Shown: positions 1 to 11,026, counted from the stretch's first letter. The stretch: 64,000 nt of DNA from Meghimatium bilineatum (GCA_034231615.1 CM067319.1:3903501-3967500); one strand, 5' to 3'. Notes: generated by a model not told the origin, from the letters alone. A program made the numbers and translations.

Positions 1-290
1 TACAAGTCTATCAGTCAAGAGTAGATACACGTCTATCGCCACTGTGAAGAGTCGAAACACGTCCATGGTAACAGTGACGAGTCGATACATGGCCATTGCT
101 TGGCGATGGACATTATGGTTGTCACAGGCTAAGGAAGCTCGCCCGAACCAACAGCATGTCGAAAACGGTTGTACTGTGCAGGAAGTCACAAAATAACTCA
201 GTTCCTCTGTGAAACAGCAGAACAACGTACTTGACGCACTTCGACAGAAATCATGAGAAGTTTTGTGTTGGTTATTAGAGAGCAATCGCA
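1..290. repeat. Degenerate dispersed repeat, cut by window edge
   Basis: About 290 bases at the left edge resemble the right part of the repeat at 61330-61560. Shared blocks are GTCAC..GGCT/ACTA-AGG, CGAAAACGG(T/A)TGT, and near the end ACAACGTACTT-ACGC followed by G-CAGAAATCA/GCGGAAATCA and GTTGTG-like text. The first 98 bases also contain three 30-bp units starting GTCTATC or GTCCATG and ending GTCGA-ACAC/T. No open frame is convincing. I infer an old mobile-element fragment of unknown class. Confidence 0.45.
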
Positions 291-470
291 TAATAGGAGG
301 AATATATGAATCTGACAGGTACAGCTAACTCAACGTCTACTCGCAGTTTGAGTAAAAAATTGAATCTGGTCAAAACAGCATTCAAATATAATACAGTAAA
401 TACTAGAAGGTAACATACGGGATTTGAACTAGGTCCATTGAGCTGGCTACTACGACAGGTAGAGCATTAG

Positions 471-620
471 CAATATCCCGGACACATATTCACAAATGAC
501 GGCAGATGTGAAACAGAAGTTGAAAGAAGAATAGGAATGGCTAAATGTACCTTCAATGACATGAGGAAAATATTAACATCTAAATACATTGCAAACAAGC
601 TAAGAATAATAATTATAAAA
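471..620 (+). mobile_element. LINE-B reverse transcriptase relic
   Basis: Translation from 471 reads QYPGHIFTNDGRCETEV, then ERRIGMAKCTFNDMRKIL and TSKYIANKLRII. This matches the segment of the LINE copy at 4340-4630 (YLGHIVTNDGRCETEVKRRI..AKC..ILTSKEI). In non-LTR reverse transcriptases this block lies just after the catalytic domain, where the usual motif is F-YLG-x-I-x-DG. Only about 50 codons remain. The GATA microsatellite starts 25 bases beyond the recognisable part, so that expansion replaces or follows the rest of the element. Confidence 0.7.
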
Positions 621-644
621 TGCCACATCTGTTCTATATTTTGG

Positions 645-1137
<493 letters not shown>

Positions 1138-2059
1138 TAAGCTGATTTTGCTGTATTTGCAATAACAAACCAGCTCCAATTGGTAACACGGTATAAGGCT
1201 GTCAGATTAACTAGAATCCATTTCTTATAAATATATTACCTCAGCCCTCTCACCTGTGCGAAACTGGAGTCTAGTGAGAACTTTATTATCACTGGGGTAT
1301 ACTTTTCTTTATCCCTGGCTGACACCGGCGGAAAGTGTTACCCGGTGTAAACTTTCAATAAATACACGGATCAATTCCACCCGTGTGCCCACCCATTGCG
1401 TAACTCAAGCCTAGGAACAAATATCTAGTGTTCTTTTGGGAGGATACACCTTTAAGCTGATTAATGGTACAAAAGGCGTACTTTGGAACTGACAAAGGTT
1501 GTATTGTGCCTTGGTCGATCTGGTTGCCGATTTGTGGTTGAGATGTGGTAACTGATTAAGTTTTGCTGGTCATGTATTGTCATCCGCTGCGGAGAAATGA
1601 ATGAGGAGGTGTTACCGTGAAAGAGTGGAAGTGGAGAGGGGGTTGTAAGTGGATTACGGGAGTGTGAAAGATGGATAGCGCGTGGTATGAATAGCAGCCA
1701 ATTGTGTTGGATATAAGCCATTTGTTGGACTCTGTGAAAGAGGGGTTAGTAAGTTAGTGTTGTCCCTATCGGTCTGGACTAGCCTGAGGTTCAAGGTGAA
1801 GAGAGGTCGCCGTTCATGTTGCACTCATTGTGCTGACAAGAGTAGAACAACTCATTAAGATTTGCATATCGACAACGACAACAACGTTGCATGCATGTGC
1901 AAATCAGGTTGTAGGAAACGATTAAGGAGGCTTCAGGGGAGAGGTTCTCTGTGCCATCCTATAGTAGGTTTAAAGTGACCCAGAAGCAACCGGATATGCC
2001 GGACCGAAAGTTTCAGATATGGTAGCGAAATTGTACACCATGATACACTATACGGAATA
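1138..2059. other. No feature recognised
   Basis: Mixed sequence without a convincing gene. The last part (about 1976-2055, starting GTGACCCAGAAGCAACCGG) resembles the inner region of TIR-A right ends, so an older TIR-A copy may abut the element at 2060. The longest open frame (1461-1721, minus) has no family signature. Confidence 0.4.
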
Positions 2060-2363
2060 CGATGCTCTCAAACTCCCGTTTATTAGCAGGACGCAGTCTA
2101 GATAACGGCATACATTCTGTCGTGGTTTACCACTTGTCTTTGATTTATGTCCCTATCGGCTTGACATTCCCGACTTCATCATGGCTACTGTGCCATGTTA
2201 ACTCTATATTAGATGAGGAAGTCAATTCCACTGCCAAACTCCTTAGTGGCCTCTTACGACATGCATTGCAAGTAGCAGTGTTATTATTCTTTGCTAGCCT
2301 TTTATGTACCCGACAACACACTGGCGAAAACTTTCTGCTAAAATCTGCAGAAGTTTGAGAACG
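2060..2363. mobile_element. TIR-A short foldback element, both ends present
   Basis: The left end reads CTCTCAAACTCCCGTTTATT then AGCAGGACGCAGTCTAGA. The right end, in reverse complement, reads GTTCTCAAACTTCTGCAGAT then TTTAGCAGA. The ends form terminal inverted repeats around about 300 bp with no coding capacity, as in MITE-type nonautonomous DNA transposons. The interior carries the family's box CTCCTTAGTGGCCTCTTACG..CATGCATTG at about 2249-2277. This is the only copy here in which I can pair two ends with confidence. I could not identify a target-site duplication. Confidence 0.65.
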
Positions 2364-2589
2364 AACGAAGAAAAAGAAAAAATATGTAGAAAGTTTTAAA
2401 AATGCATAGGATTCTGAGAAGGAAGAGACATGAAGAAATTAAGAGTTGACGAAGGAAATATGAATATATGTTTCCTGTGAGAAATGAAGAAAGTTTAGCG
2501 TAGGCTCAAGAAATATGAATTTAAGGACAGAAATATTACAACGTGAATCAACATCAATCTCCTCGTCGAATGGCACAGGCGATCATGGA
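2364..2589. other. No feature recognised, purine-rich
   Basis: A-rich and GAAG-rich sequence between the TIR-A element and the LINE tail. I see no gene or clear repeat. Confidence 0.4.
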
Positions 2590-2872
2590 TTTCAGCAACT
2601 CTATAGAACCACATCTCTCATGTCCAAGATATTCTCAGCATTCTTCTAAAGAACCACATCTCTGTTGTCCAAGATACTATCAGCATTCTTCTATAGAACC
2701 ACATCTCTGTTGTCCATGATACTCTTAACATTCTTCTATAGAACCACATCTCTGTTGCTTCAAATGTTTCCCTATCTTGTTCATTTATTGCCCATGATTC
2801 GCATCCATATGTTATTTTACGTATTTAAGAACTGGCGTCACTGCACTCCTGTCTTACTCATAGATGATGATG
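2590..2872 (-). mobile_element. LINE C-terminal fragment related to LINE-A
   Basis: On the minus strand from about 2810 downward the translation is ITYGCESWAINEQ, then DRETFEATEMWFYRRMLRVS. The young LINE-A copies (20141 and 52149) have ILTYGCESWTINK and LEATEMWFYRRMLRIPWT at this place, so this is the post-catalytic region of the same group. Sequence further upstream on the minus strand (to about 2872) still resembles the LINE-A stretch before YGCESW. After the first TEMWFYRRMLR unit the segment is repeated four times, and the frame then ends. The fragment is old and nonfunctional. Confidence 0.75.
2595..2762. repeat. 45-bp minisatellite made of LINE codons
   Basis: Four units spaced exactly 45 bp apart (GAACCACATCTCT at 2606, 2651, 2696 and 2741). 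Read on the minus strand each unit encodes 15 residues, TEMWFYRRMLR(V/I)SWT. The first and second units on that strand are intact, the third has Phe for Tyr, and the fourth is preceded by a stop. The unit is an in-frame expansion of sequence that occurs once in the related LINE copies. Confidence 0.9.
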
Positions 2873-3397
2873 ATGAGGTTCTGTCACCAGCTGGCGAGGA
2901 GTATGTACTCTTAAAGCTGTCATAATTCGTACTCTCGCCCTTCTCCGGCCTACGTTTGATCCCACATTTCAGTAGTCTCTAAAATAATGATTCGTCCAGT
3001 GAATATTTATTTCTCAATAGCCATGCAGTATTCCTTACAAGATCTCACCTTTGTCCCTACTCATTTATTAATAGCCATGCAGTATTCCATATAAGATCTC
3101 ACCTTTGTCCATATTCAAAGTGCCCACAGCAAGTGCTCTTTTAATCAGCATTTCAACTTGCGTATTTCCTCGCACTCGAGCAGGACTTGGTCAAGACATC
3201 CATAGGACTCCTAGAAGGTGAGAGGTATCCATACTACACAAGTATCCCAGTTTCGTTGTTCAGAAATCAACAATCTGGCTGACATGATCATCTGTGTAAA
3301 ACAAAGGAACCCAAAATGGCATAAATTAAACCACTTCATATATAACCAATATTGAACCGACTTTCTAATAAATTATAGCAGACGTTGTGTAGTGGTG
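2873..3397. other. No gene; one duplicated segment
   Basis: Contains a two-fold direct repeat at about 3015-3112, each copy running from AATAGCCATGCAGTATTCC to AGATCTCACCTTTGTCC. A GAT run at 2862-2875 may be the tail of another LINE. Nothing else is recognised. Confidence 0.5.
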
Positions 3398-3964
3398 TAT
3401 AAGCGTCATCATTTATTGTTTACTAGCAACATATAAGCGTCATCATTTGTTGTTTACTAGCAACATATAAGCGTCATCATTTGTTGTTTACTAGCAACAT
3501 ATAAGCGTCATCATTTATTGTTTACTAGCAACATATAAGCGTCATCATTTGTTGTTTACTAGCAACATATAAGCGTCATCATTTATTGTTTACTAGCAAC
3601 ATATAAGCGTCATCATTTGTTGTTTACTAGCAACATATAAGCGTCATCATTTGTTGTTTACTAGCAACATATAAGCGTCATCATTTATTGTTTACTAGCA
3701 ACATATAAGCGTCATCATTTGTTGTTTACTAGCAACATATAAGCGTCATCATTTATTGTTTACTAGCAACATATAAGCGTCATCATTTGTTGTTTACTAG
3801 CAACATATAAGCGTCATCATTTATTGTTTACTAGCAACATATAAGCGTCATCATTTGTTGTTTACTAGCAACATATAAGCGTCATCATTTGTTGTTTACT
3901 AGCAACATATAAGCGTCATCATTTATTGTTTACTAGCAACATATAAGCGTCATCATTTGTTGTG
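3398..3964. repeat. 34-bp minisatellite, about 17 copies
   Basis: The unit contains TATAAGCGTCATCATTT, then (G/A)TTG, then TTTACTAGCAACA; period 34 bp. Copies are nearly identical except for one G/A site. Reading left to right the order is A G G A G A G G A G A G A G G A G, so blocks AGG and AG were copied as higher-order units. The array ends at TTTGTTGTGTAGTATCAGG, only about 15 bases before the 3' tail of the LINE-B copy at 3979. Confidence 0.97.
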
Positions 3965-3978
3965 TAGTATCAGGAACT

Positions 3979-4770
3979 CATCATCATCATCAAGTGCAGT
4001 CTCTGCAGAGAAGTTTGACTGCAACACACCTCAAACATCCCAGTCTCTTGTTTTGGTGGTGCACTCTGCTAGACTGTAACCTGTCCATCTCGTGATGTTA
4101 CTATCCCCCTTTCTATCTCTGTCTACCTCTTGCTCGCTTCCCTTTGACTGTACCCTCAAGTAAGATCTTCAATAAGGTGTCATGTCTTCTAATATGCCCA
4201 AAATGTTTTATTTGTTTTATATTTTATTCCATTTCACAATTATTTCTTCATTCAAAGTGTTCTTAAAACATCTTTGCCTGTTTTCTTTTACTTCCATCAT
4301 GTTCTCCCTATTTTTCTGTATATTCACACCTCAAAGGCATCAATTCTGTCGTGTAATTGTTTGTTCATTGTCCATGTTTCTGAGCCATACATTAATAGAG
4401 AATAGATTTAGTATTTTATAATTGTTTATAATTTCTTTAGATGTTAATATTCTCCTAATGTTATTTAAATAACATTTAGCCATCCATATTCTTCTTTTAA
4501 CTTCTGTTTCACATCTGCCATCATTTGTGACTATGTGTCCAAGATATTGATACTGTTTTACTTGTTGTAGTTTCTCTTCATGTATGTTTATGTTTACCTC
4601 CTGTTCTTCTGTGTCTTTGCTGATTATCATAGTTTTTGTTTTTTGAATGTTTATATCCAGTCCATATTCATTACTTGAAATTTATTGACTTGGTCTATTA
4701 GTCTTTGTAGTTTATGTTCACTTTCTACTAAAAGAACAGTGTCATCTGCATATCTAATGTTGTTTCAGGA
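3979..4770 (-). mobile_element. LINE-B non-LTR retrotransposon, 3' part
   Basis: Minus-strand relic read from about 4770 down to 3979. Near its start lies the catalytic motif, NNIRYADDTVLLVE, with YADD encoded at about 4742-4753. It continues SEHKLQRLIDQVNKF, a one-base frameshift, then EYGLDINIQKTKTMIISK, and QYQYLGHIVTNDGRCETEV at 4400-4560. The decayed C-terminal region follows. The element ends at 3979-3994 with a GATGATGATGATGA tail, typical of non-LTR elements with short tandem-repeat tails. It encoded the polymerase that copies RNA into DNA at the target site; several frameshifts make this copy dead. A second copy is at 32060-32630. Confidence 0.85.
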
Positions 4771-5242
4771 ACACAAGAATACATACAGCATACTGTTCTA
4801 TACATGTCTAATATTGTACCGGATGTTTAACTATTCATCGCAGAAAGAAAAGATGAGACCCATCTATGTATGCCACCAATTAGTAACTCCGTCATTTTCT
4901 GAGGACCTTCCGAATCATGGACTGAGAGTGAGACACTATAACAGCCCTGTTCAACGTGTTTCCAAGATAAATATATGTTAGAATCGGATGTTATACCAGT
5001 GTATCTCTGTAGAGCTCTCTTTTGTCATCATTATCATTACCAACATCCTCATCCTCATCATCATCCATTCGGAGACGCTGAAAAAACATTGCGACCATTA
5101 CCTTGATATAATATATAAAGATAAGATAACAGAGAACAAAAAAGAACAAAAGAGAACTGATTAAAAACAAGTATCGAAAATAGAGCAAAGTCAAGAGAAG
5201 TAGAACGCGTGTAAGAAATAAACAGCAGAATATAAGATGAAA
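4771..5242. other. No gene recognised
   Basis: Mostly AT-rich. A CAT-rich stretch lies at about 5026-5070. No coding signature. Confidence 0.4.
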
Positions 5243-5355
5243 TAGAAGAAGAAGAAGAAGAAGAAATAGAAGAAGAAGAAATAGAAGAAGAAGAAATAGA
5301 AGAAGAAATAGAATAAGAAGACATAGAATAAGAAGACATAGAATAAGAAGACATA
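5243..5355. repeat. GAA-type microsatellite with longer period
   Basis: Runs of GAA broken by ATA, so that GAAATAGAAGAAGAA and then AATAAGAAGACATA recur. The right part repeats a 15-bp unit (AGAATAAGAAGACAT) three times. Open minus-strand frames rich in Ser or Phe are by-products. Confidence 0.9.
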
Positions 5356-6284
5356 AACATTTCTTCTCCTAAAAGTCAAACGCATCCAAACCTAAGGTCA
5401 CGAGTTTTCTTCAAGGACACTAATCTCCATTAACCGAACCCTGGCGCGAGTGTCAAACACTAAAAGTGTATCACGAAGTTCAATGAACGTGTATCAGACT
5501 GCAGGAGATCGAATACGTCGGTCATAAAAGAAGGCGTCATCGTCGTCATCTTTGGTTGGAGACTCAATTCCGAAGGGATCTTCTCCGACAGTTTCCACAA
5601 GCTGCGACAAAGAATAAAAAAATTAATATTTGTGAATGTTGCCCGATTTATCTCTTTTCTGGTAGCTTTTCTTTATGAGGGCCCTAGAAAAATTTTACGT
5701 TCTGCGGCGCGGCTTTCATGCGGACGTAAAGCAATCGTGATAGCTAGTAGAGCTAAGATGTTATGGTGAACAATGTTGGTTATACCTTCTTTTGGTTTCA
5801 TGGTCTCATGGAGTTCCTTGGCGTGGTAGATAGGTCGTTCACCTTCTGCTCAAGAAGATCAAACATCGCTTCCATCTCGAGGCGTCTTATTCACAAAATG
5901 GACTTTTTCGGTGACTTTTTCGATGAATTTCGACAGGAGCTACAAAGTTACGTGCTATGAGTGGTACTTGTGGTCTGCCTATTTGTTAAGAGAGCGAAGT
6001 ACATATGAGGTAACACGAGTACAACGAAAGCAGTCCTCTACACATTTTGAACCCATTTTGTCCAGGGGTCTCCATTCATTATTCTCTTGTTTCACAACAG
6101 GGTTTAACAACTGGAAGTTCATACGTGAGCCCTAACTGGTCCCAAATGTTGAGATTTTCCCTTTTGGCGGAGAATGGTAATTGGGAGGGGGGGGGGGTGT
6201 GTGTTTCAGCCGTGACCGGGTGACTGTATTAGAGACCTGTTAAATAAAACGTACACATGTTTCCGATTTGCCTGAAATGTATTT
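5356..6284. other. No feature recognised
   Basis: Mixed sequence with short open frames (5763-5960 and 5911-6135, plus) that show no known motif. An 11-base G run lies at 6187-6197. Confidence 0.4.
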
Positions 6285-6400
6285 GTTGGCCTTTGGCTAT
6301 TTCTGACAAGCGACTCGAAGTATGTAAATAACGACCAACAAAACCCTAACAATAATCAAACATGTAACGAACGGGGTCCAAATTAATTTAGGTAGAAGGC
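6285..6400. mobile_element. Half copy of hairpin family H1
   Basis: The stretch AGTATGTAAATAACGACCAA, then AACCCTAACAATAATCAAAC and ATGTAACGAACGGGGTC, matches the right arm of the complete H1 hairpin at 9838-9919 (TATATAAATAGTAACGAACC, then CCCAACAATAATCAAAGACA). The matching left arm is recognisable only weakly (about 6285-6300). I infer a decayed copy. Confidence 0.55.
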
Positions 6401-6502
6401 ATATAATGCGTCGATAGCCACGTTTCAGCACACTGCGGACTCAGAAACGCCAGAATCTATAACAATTAATTGTTTTATAGCCGTGACCATCTTTGCTTGT
6501 TT

Positions 6503-6537
6503 TCATCATTATCGTTACCACAACCACCACCACCACT

Positions 6538-6572
<35 letters not shown>

Positions 6573-6646
6573 TATCATCATCATCAACATCATTATCATC
6601 ATCGTCGTCGTCACCATCACCGCCGTCATCATCATCATCGTCGTCG

Positions 6647-6682
<36 letters not shown>

Positions 6683-6715
6683 ACATCATCATCGTCGTCG
6701 TCGTCACCATCATTC
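6503..6715. repeat. ATC trinucleotide array
   Basis: About 210 bases of ATC with CAC, CGT and CAA variants grouped in blocks. All frames give low-complexity Ser, His, Ile, Asp or Met runs. ATC tails end some LINEs in this window, so the array could have grown from such a tail, but I see no LINE text beside it. Confidence 0.97.
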
Positions 6716-7235
6716 TTATTACCATGCACTATCATCTTCATCAACAATGTAGCTAAGAAACAGCTTCCATCCGACATAAGCAGCCTGCAGAAAGAAATAT
6801 ATATTTGTGTAGACGACAGCAGCAAACACTGCAGTGCTAATGATTCTTCTCGGGAACAAACAAAAAAACTTAAATTGACAACTTCATGACCAAAAAAATA
6901 TATTGATACAAATTCCCTGACTTCATATATTTTAAAAAAATAATTAAAAATTACTTTTTTTTAGATCGCTGACTCCCAAATTATTATTTTTAGTATGAAG
7001 GGTATCTTCAACTCGCGTGAAATATGGTTTATGTTCCTTTGAGCATGAGTATACGGGAAATGAATGCCTTGTGTTGGACATTGTGTTGGGCATATTCTGT
7101 ATGGATAAGGTTCCTCAAACTTCTAATGAAGAGAACCTTCAGATTATCTCTTTGTATTTTTATATCAGTGATTTATTCAACTTTCCCTATTTCTTTTCAT
7201 TATTTCATTTTATTTTTCTACCACCATTGCTAATT
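6716..7235. other. No feature recognised, AT-rich
   Basis: AT-rich sequence with poly-A and poly-T tracts around 6860-6965. Two overlapping short plus-strand frames (7017-7262 and 7024-7233) have no recognisable domain. Confidence 0.4.
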
Positions 7236-7391
7236 AAAAGTTATGTTGTATGGCAAAAATAAAAAGCTATGTTGTATTTCAGAAATGAAAAGCTATGTTG
7301 TATTTCAGAAATGAAAAGTTATGTTGTATTTCAGAAATGAAAAGTTATGTTATATGTCAGAAATGAAAAGTTATGTTGTATGTCAGAAATG
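7236..7391. repeat. 26-bp minisatellite, 6 copies
   Basis: The unit contains AAAAGCTATGTTGTATTTCA then GAAATG. Copies start at 7236, 7262, 7288 and so on. Later copies have AAAAGTTATG and ATGTCAG variants. It stops 18 bases before a TIR-A left end. Confidence 0.95.
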
Positions 7392-7408
7392 ACTCTTTTT
7401 CTTCTGTG

Positions 7409-7525
7409 TTCCTTTTCACACTCCTGCAGATTAGCGGGATCTAGTCAGGAGAACGGATTGCAATGTGTCATGGTTTACAGCGTGACCACATTATCTGCAT
7501 CATTTAGGCCAGGCATATCCAATGT
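7409..7525. mobile_element. TIR-A left end
   Basis: CACACTCCTGCAGATTAGCG, then GGATCTAGTCAGGAGAACGG, then GTGTCATGGTTTACAGCGTG match the TIR-A left consensus (CTCAAACTCCTGCAGATTAG, GATGTAGTCCGGAGAACGGA, TGTCATGGTTTACAG). I found no matching right end before the 22-bp array, so the copy is partial. Confidence 0.65.
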
Positions 7526-7895
7526 TTGTTTGATTGTCATTATCAAGTGACACATTCTATCCAGAACATTGTCTTCGTCGTGGATGCTCTGAACGCCTCT
7601 GTGTTCCAGGCAAGCAGGACTGCATTGGCCAGAGACATGTGCATACATCCTTCGATCTATTCATCTATTCGCTAAACCTTTTGTTGCCTCCCAGCGTCAG
7701 GGGTAGAAGAGTTTGCTGGAGACATCCCTCTTGTGTGATGAGTATATTGTGGACTTTGTCGTCTCTTTTATTTCGATGGTTCATCGTTTTCGTGGTTGCC
7801 CTAAAAAACTTCCTTCGCTGTATCGGTGTAGCATAGCTTGTTCATTCTTCGATGACCGTCATTATCTCCAGGAATTGCGAGCCACTTGCTCTTCT
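7526..7895. other. No gene recognised; perhaps TIR-A interior
   Basis: Follows the TIR-A left end at 7409 and may be its diverged interior (TGACACATTCTATCCAGA at about 7546). No coding signature. Confidence 0.3.
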
Positions 7896-8594
7896 TTCTT
7901 ATGTCCATAGCGTAGTTTCTTATGTGCAGTGGCGTGGTTTCCTATGTGCAGTGGCGTGGTTTCCTATGTGCAGTGGCGTGGTTTCTTATGTCCATAGCGT
8001 GGTTTCTTATGTGCAGTGGCGTGGTTTCCTATGTGCAGTGGCGTGGTTTCCTATGTGCAGTAGCGTGGTTTCTTATGTCCATAGCGTAGTTTCTTATGTG
8101 CAGTGGCGTGGTTTCCTATGTGCAGTGGCGTGGTTTCCTATGTGCAGTGGCGTGGTTTCTTATGTCCATAGCGTGGTTTCTTATGTCCATAGCGTGGTTT
8201 CTTATGTGCAGTGGCGTGGTTTCTTATGTGCAGTGGCGTGGTTTCTTATGTGCAGTGGCGTGGTTTCTTATGTCCATGGCGTGGTTTCTTATGTGCAGTG
8301 GCGTTGTTTCTTATGTGCAGTAGCGTGGTTTCTTATGTCCATGGCGTGGTTTCTTATGTGCAGTGGCGTTGTTTCTTATGTGCAGTGGCGTGGTTTCTTA
8401 TGTGCAGTGGCGTGGTTTCTTATGTCAATGACGTGGTTTCTTATGTGCAGTGGCGTGGTTTCTTATGTCCATGGTGTGGTTTCTTATGTGCAGTGACGTG
8501 GTTTCTTATGTGCAGTGACGTGGTTTCTTATGTGCAGTGACGTGGTTTCTTATGTGCAGTGGCGTGGTTTCTTATGTGCAGTGGCGTGGTTTCT
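7896..8594. repeat. 22/21-bp minisatellite, about 32 copies
   Basis: Two unit types alternate irregularly: TTCTTATGTGCAGTGGCGTG plus GT (22 bp) and TTCTTATGTCCATAGCGTGG plus T (21 bp). Early copies have TTCCTATG; late copies have GTGACG. Stop-free plus-strand frames of up to 214 codons (MCSGVVSYVQWRGFLC-like) come from the array and change phase between unit types, so they are not evidence of a protein. Confidence 0.97.
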
Positions 8595-8990
8595 CTGAGC
8601 TTCATTTCATCTCTAGGAGACTTAAGTTTTCAGTTTTAATGCACTGTCTATTGAAGAAGCCCCCAGATGGAGTATATGTTACGAGACAAGCTGGTATTTT
8701 GTCTGGGTCACCCACTGTGTATCGTTCCTCCGACGAGGTGCTTCACAGCTGGCGAAATATTCCTCGTGCAAGAAGACCATTCCCATCACCTTTCGTGCCC
8801 CTAGATCCCAGACCAAATTTACTCTGCCTGAGCCGTGACGACTTGAACTCAGACTTGGTACAACCCTAGGCCAGGTGCAGCTTCACAAAACACGGCACAT
8901 CCTATATTTGCATGGCTGTTTAGGTTACCTTGACACTCTATTTAATAGCACAGCCAATTCTACCCACGCAATAGTACCACATATTGTATT
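8595..8990. other. No gene recognised
   Basis: Moderately GC-richer than its surroundings. The downstream part of a plus-strand open frame (to 8869) runs through here with no family motif I recognise. Confidence 0.35.
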
Positions 8991-9175
8991 TATGGAACAG
9001 TACAACAATTCCTAACTATGGAACATACAACAAATTATATCTATTTGATAGTACAACAAATTCTAACTATGGAATAGTACAACAAATTCTAACTATGGAA
9101 TAGTACAACAAATTCTAACTATGGAATAGTACAACAAATTATAACTATGGAACAGTACACCAAATTATATCTACG
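8991..9175. repeat. 26-bp minisatellite, about 7 copies
   Basis: The unit contains CTATGGAATAGTACAACAAA then TTCTAA. Outer copies have diverged (ATATCTATTTGATAG, ATATCTACG). Confidence 0.93.
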
Positions 9176-9440
9176 AAAACCTTTTCGTCGCCTCTTACGA
9201 TATGAATGGCAGTTATACAATGACACCGCATCGTTTCATTCTCCCCTCTCCGGCTTCGACAACACACGTTCAAGAAATGACTCAAATTAAATCATCTTCT
9301 TCAGAGTTATATCTCACACTCCTGCTGGTTTGTAGGGCGTAGTTAAGAAAATGGAATGTACCGTAACACGGTTTACAGCATGGAAGCGAGTTCTACGTCG
9401 TTCTGCCTGACTCATCATATTTCTAAATTGCATTTGGACT
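9176..9440. mobile_element. TIR-A fragments: inner box and a left end
   Basis: At 9178-9215 CCTTTTCGTCGCCTCTTACG, then ATATGAATGGCAG, matches the family's inner box. At 9311-9390 CTCACACTCCTGCTGGTTTG, then TAGGGCGTAG and ACACGGTTTACAGCATGG, matches the left end. The box lies before the left end, so at least two copies have been truncated against each other. Confidence 0.55.
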
Positions 9441-9727
9441 TCAGAGTTATGAAGTGTGACAACTAGAAGTCATATATTATTATAAGTTTAGCAAGCCGGA
9501 GTGCTGTTATTCATCATTCTCTCTGAGAGCCTTAACAACATTTTTTATTTACATGGAAGAAAAACAGTCCTCTTTCAAGCACAGTATTGTCATTTTCATG
9601 CTCTTTCCAAGACAATAAGAGGATGGGGGGGGGGTGGATGTTGCTGCTGATAACCCTCTTCCTCCCCTTCCACACCCGGAAAAATCTGAACATAACGTTC
9701 TTCTATAACCGCCACCAATATAGAAAT

Positions 9728-9919
9728 TCCAACCGAATTAATTAGAATCCCATTTGTTACGTGGTGATTATTGTTGTGAGTTCGGTTGGTCACTATTTAA
9801 ATACGTGGCATCGCATGTCAAAATAACCAAGGCGACTCCACGTATATAAATAGTAACGAACCGAAATCCCAACAATAATCAAAGACATAACGAATGGGGT
9901 AGTAATTAGCTATGTTGGA
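9728..9919. mobile_element. Complete hairpin element H1
   Basis: Left arm 9728-9808 (TCCAACCGAATTAATTAGAA to CACTATTTAAATACGTGG) and right arm 9838-9919 are inverted copies of about 82 bp around a 29-base loop. The arms agree in most bases, including TGATTATTGTTG and ACTATTTA-ATACGTGG. The element is noncoding and would fold into one long stem, as expected of a foldback element or MITE. A decayed half copy is at 6285-6400. Confidence 0.75.
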
Positions 9920-10085
9920 AGGTCCTTTATACCGTCGACACTCTCGGTTCAACCATGCGTAACCTGGGCCCACAAGAATAGTAGGTAATGAAAACGCTGT
10001 CTGCCTTCCAAGCATGTCGTAGGAGGCTAGTAACGATGTTTCCGACAGGAGTTGGTTGTCCGATCTCATATACAATCACAGTGAT

Positions 10086-10412
10086 CCATAAGCTATGCTT
10101 AAGTTGGATGTGTCGGGCCATAAGCTATGCTAAAGTTGGTTGTTTCGTCCATAAGCTATGCTTAAGTTGGATGTGTCGGGCCATAAGCTATGCTAAAGTT
10201 GGTTGTTTCGGTCCATAAGCTATGCTAAAGCTGGATGTGTCGGGCCATAAGATATGTTACAGTGGGAAGTGTCAGGGCGAAAGCTATGCTAAAGTTGGAT
10301 GTGTCAGGCCTTAAGCATTGCTAAAGTGGGATGTGTCAGGGCGAAAACTATGCTAAAGTTGGATGTGTCAGGCCTTAAGCATTGCTAAAGTGGGATGTGT
10401 CAGGGCGAAAGG
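10086..10412. repeat. 31-33-bp minisatellite, about 10 copies
   Basis: The unit contains CCATAAGCTATGCTAAAGTT then GG(A/T)TGTGTCGGG. Right-hand copies change to CCTTAAGCATTGCTAAAGTG and TCAGGGCGAAA. Confidence 0.93.
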
Positions 10413-10431
10413 TTCATTTATTGCATTAAAG

Positions 10432-10502
10432 CTTTAAATTGTGACAAAGTGCGATTTGCTCTCCGGACTGCATCCTCCTAATCTGTAGGAGTTTGAGAAC
10501 AT
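10432..10502. mobile_element. TIR-A right end
   Basis: CTCTCCGGACTGCATCCTCC, then TAATCTGTAGGAGTTTGAGA and AC, is the reverse complement of the TIR-A left consensus. The left end at 9311 could be its partner about 1.2 kb away, with H1 and the 32-bp array in between, but this is unproven. Confidence 0.65.
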
Positions 10503-11026
10503 TACTACAATACAATTTTTCTTGAAAAAGGAAACAAATACATGTGACAATTGGCTAATATAACGTTTTTATGAAGACCTCGCCACACCATTTTTTTGTA
10601 AACAAAAAACATATCTACGCCCCTGATTTTATCATCCAGCTTACTCCTGAGTGAGTTATTTGCACATCTATGGGATTGTAACTCCAACTCCACTCCTTAA
10701 ATTCCTGAGTAACATTACAGTATGCATGAAAAAAATGACAATTTATTTCTTTGCTGTCCATTTCTATCTCTAGCAACGCAAGGACGACTAAGCCGAGACT
10801 TAAACCCAAGAGGCCACGTCCTGCTCTCCTGGGCACTTATCCCACAGAGATTGCAAGGCCAATTTACCAGAGCAAGCAGTAATATAATTTATTGTTGAAT
10901 TAGAGCCCATCATTGCTAAAATTATTAATTAGGGATGGTCAGAAAATCAGGAACCTGGTTGCAACTTAATTACCACTGAAGCAGTGACAATTTATTGGAT
11001 CTAATCAACACTGTTACATTCTGAGG
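10503..11026. other. No feature recognised
   Basis: Mixed AT-rich sequence; short minus-strand frames at 10505-10836 have no recognisable motif. Confidence 0.4.

Noticed and set aside
3398-3964. Possible CRISPR array (regular 34-bp repeats)
   Set aside because: There are no variable spacers between repeats; the units are directly adjacent. The context is eukaryotic and lacks cas genes.
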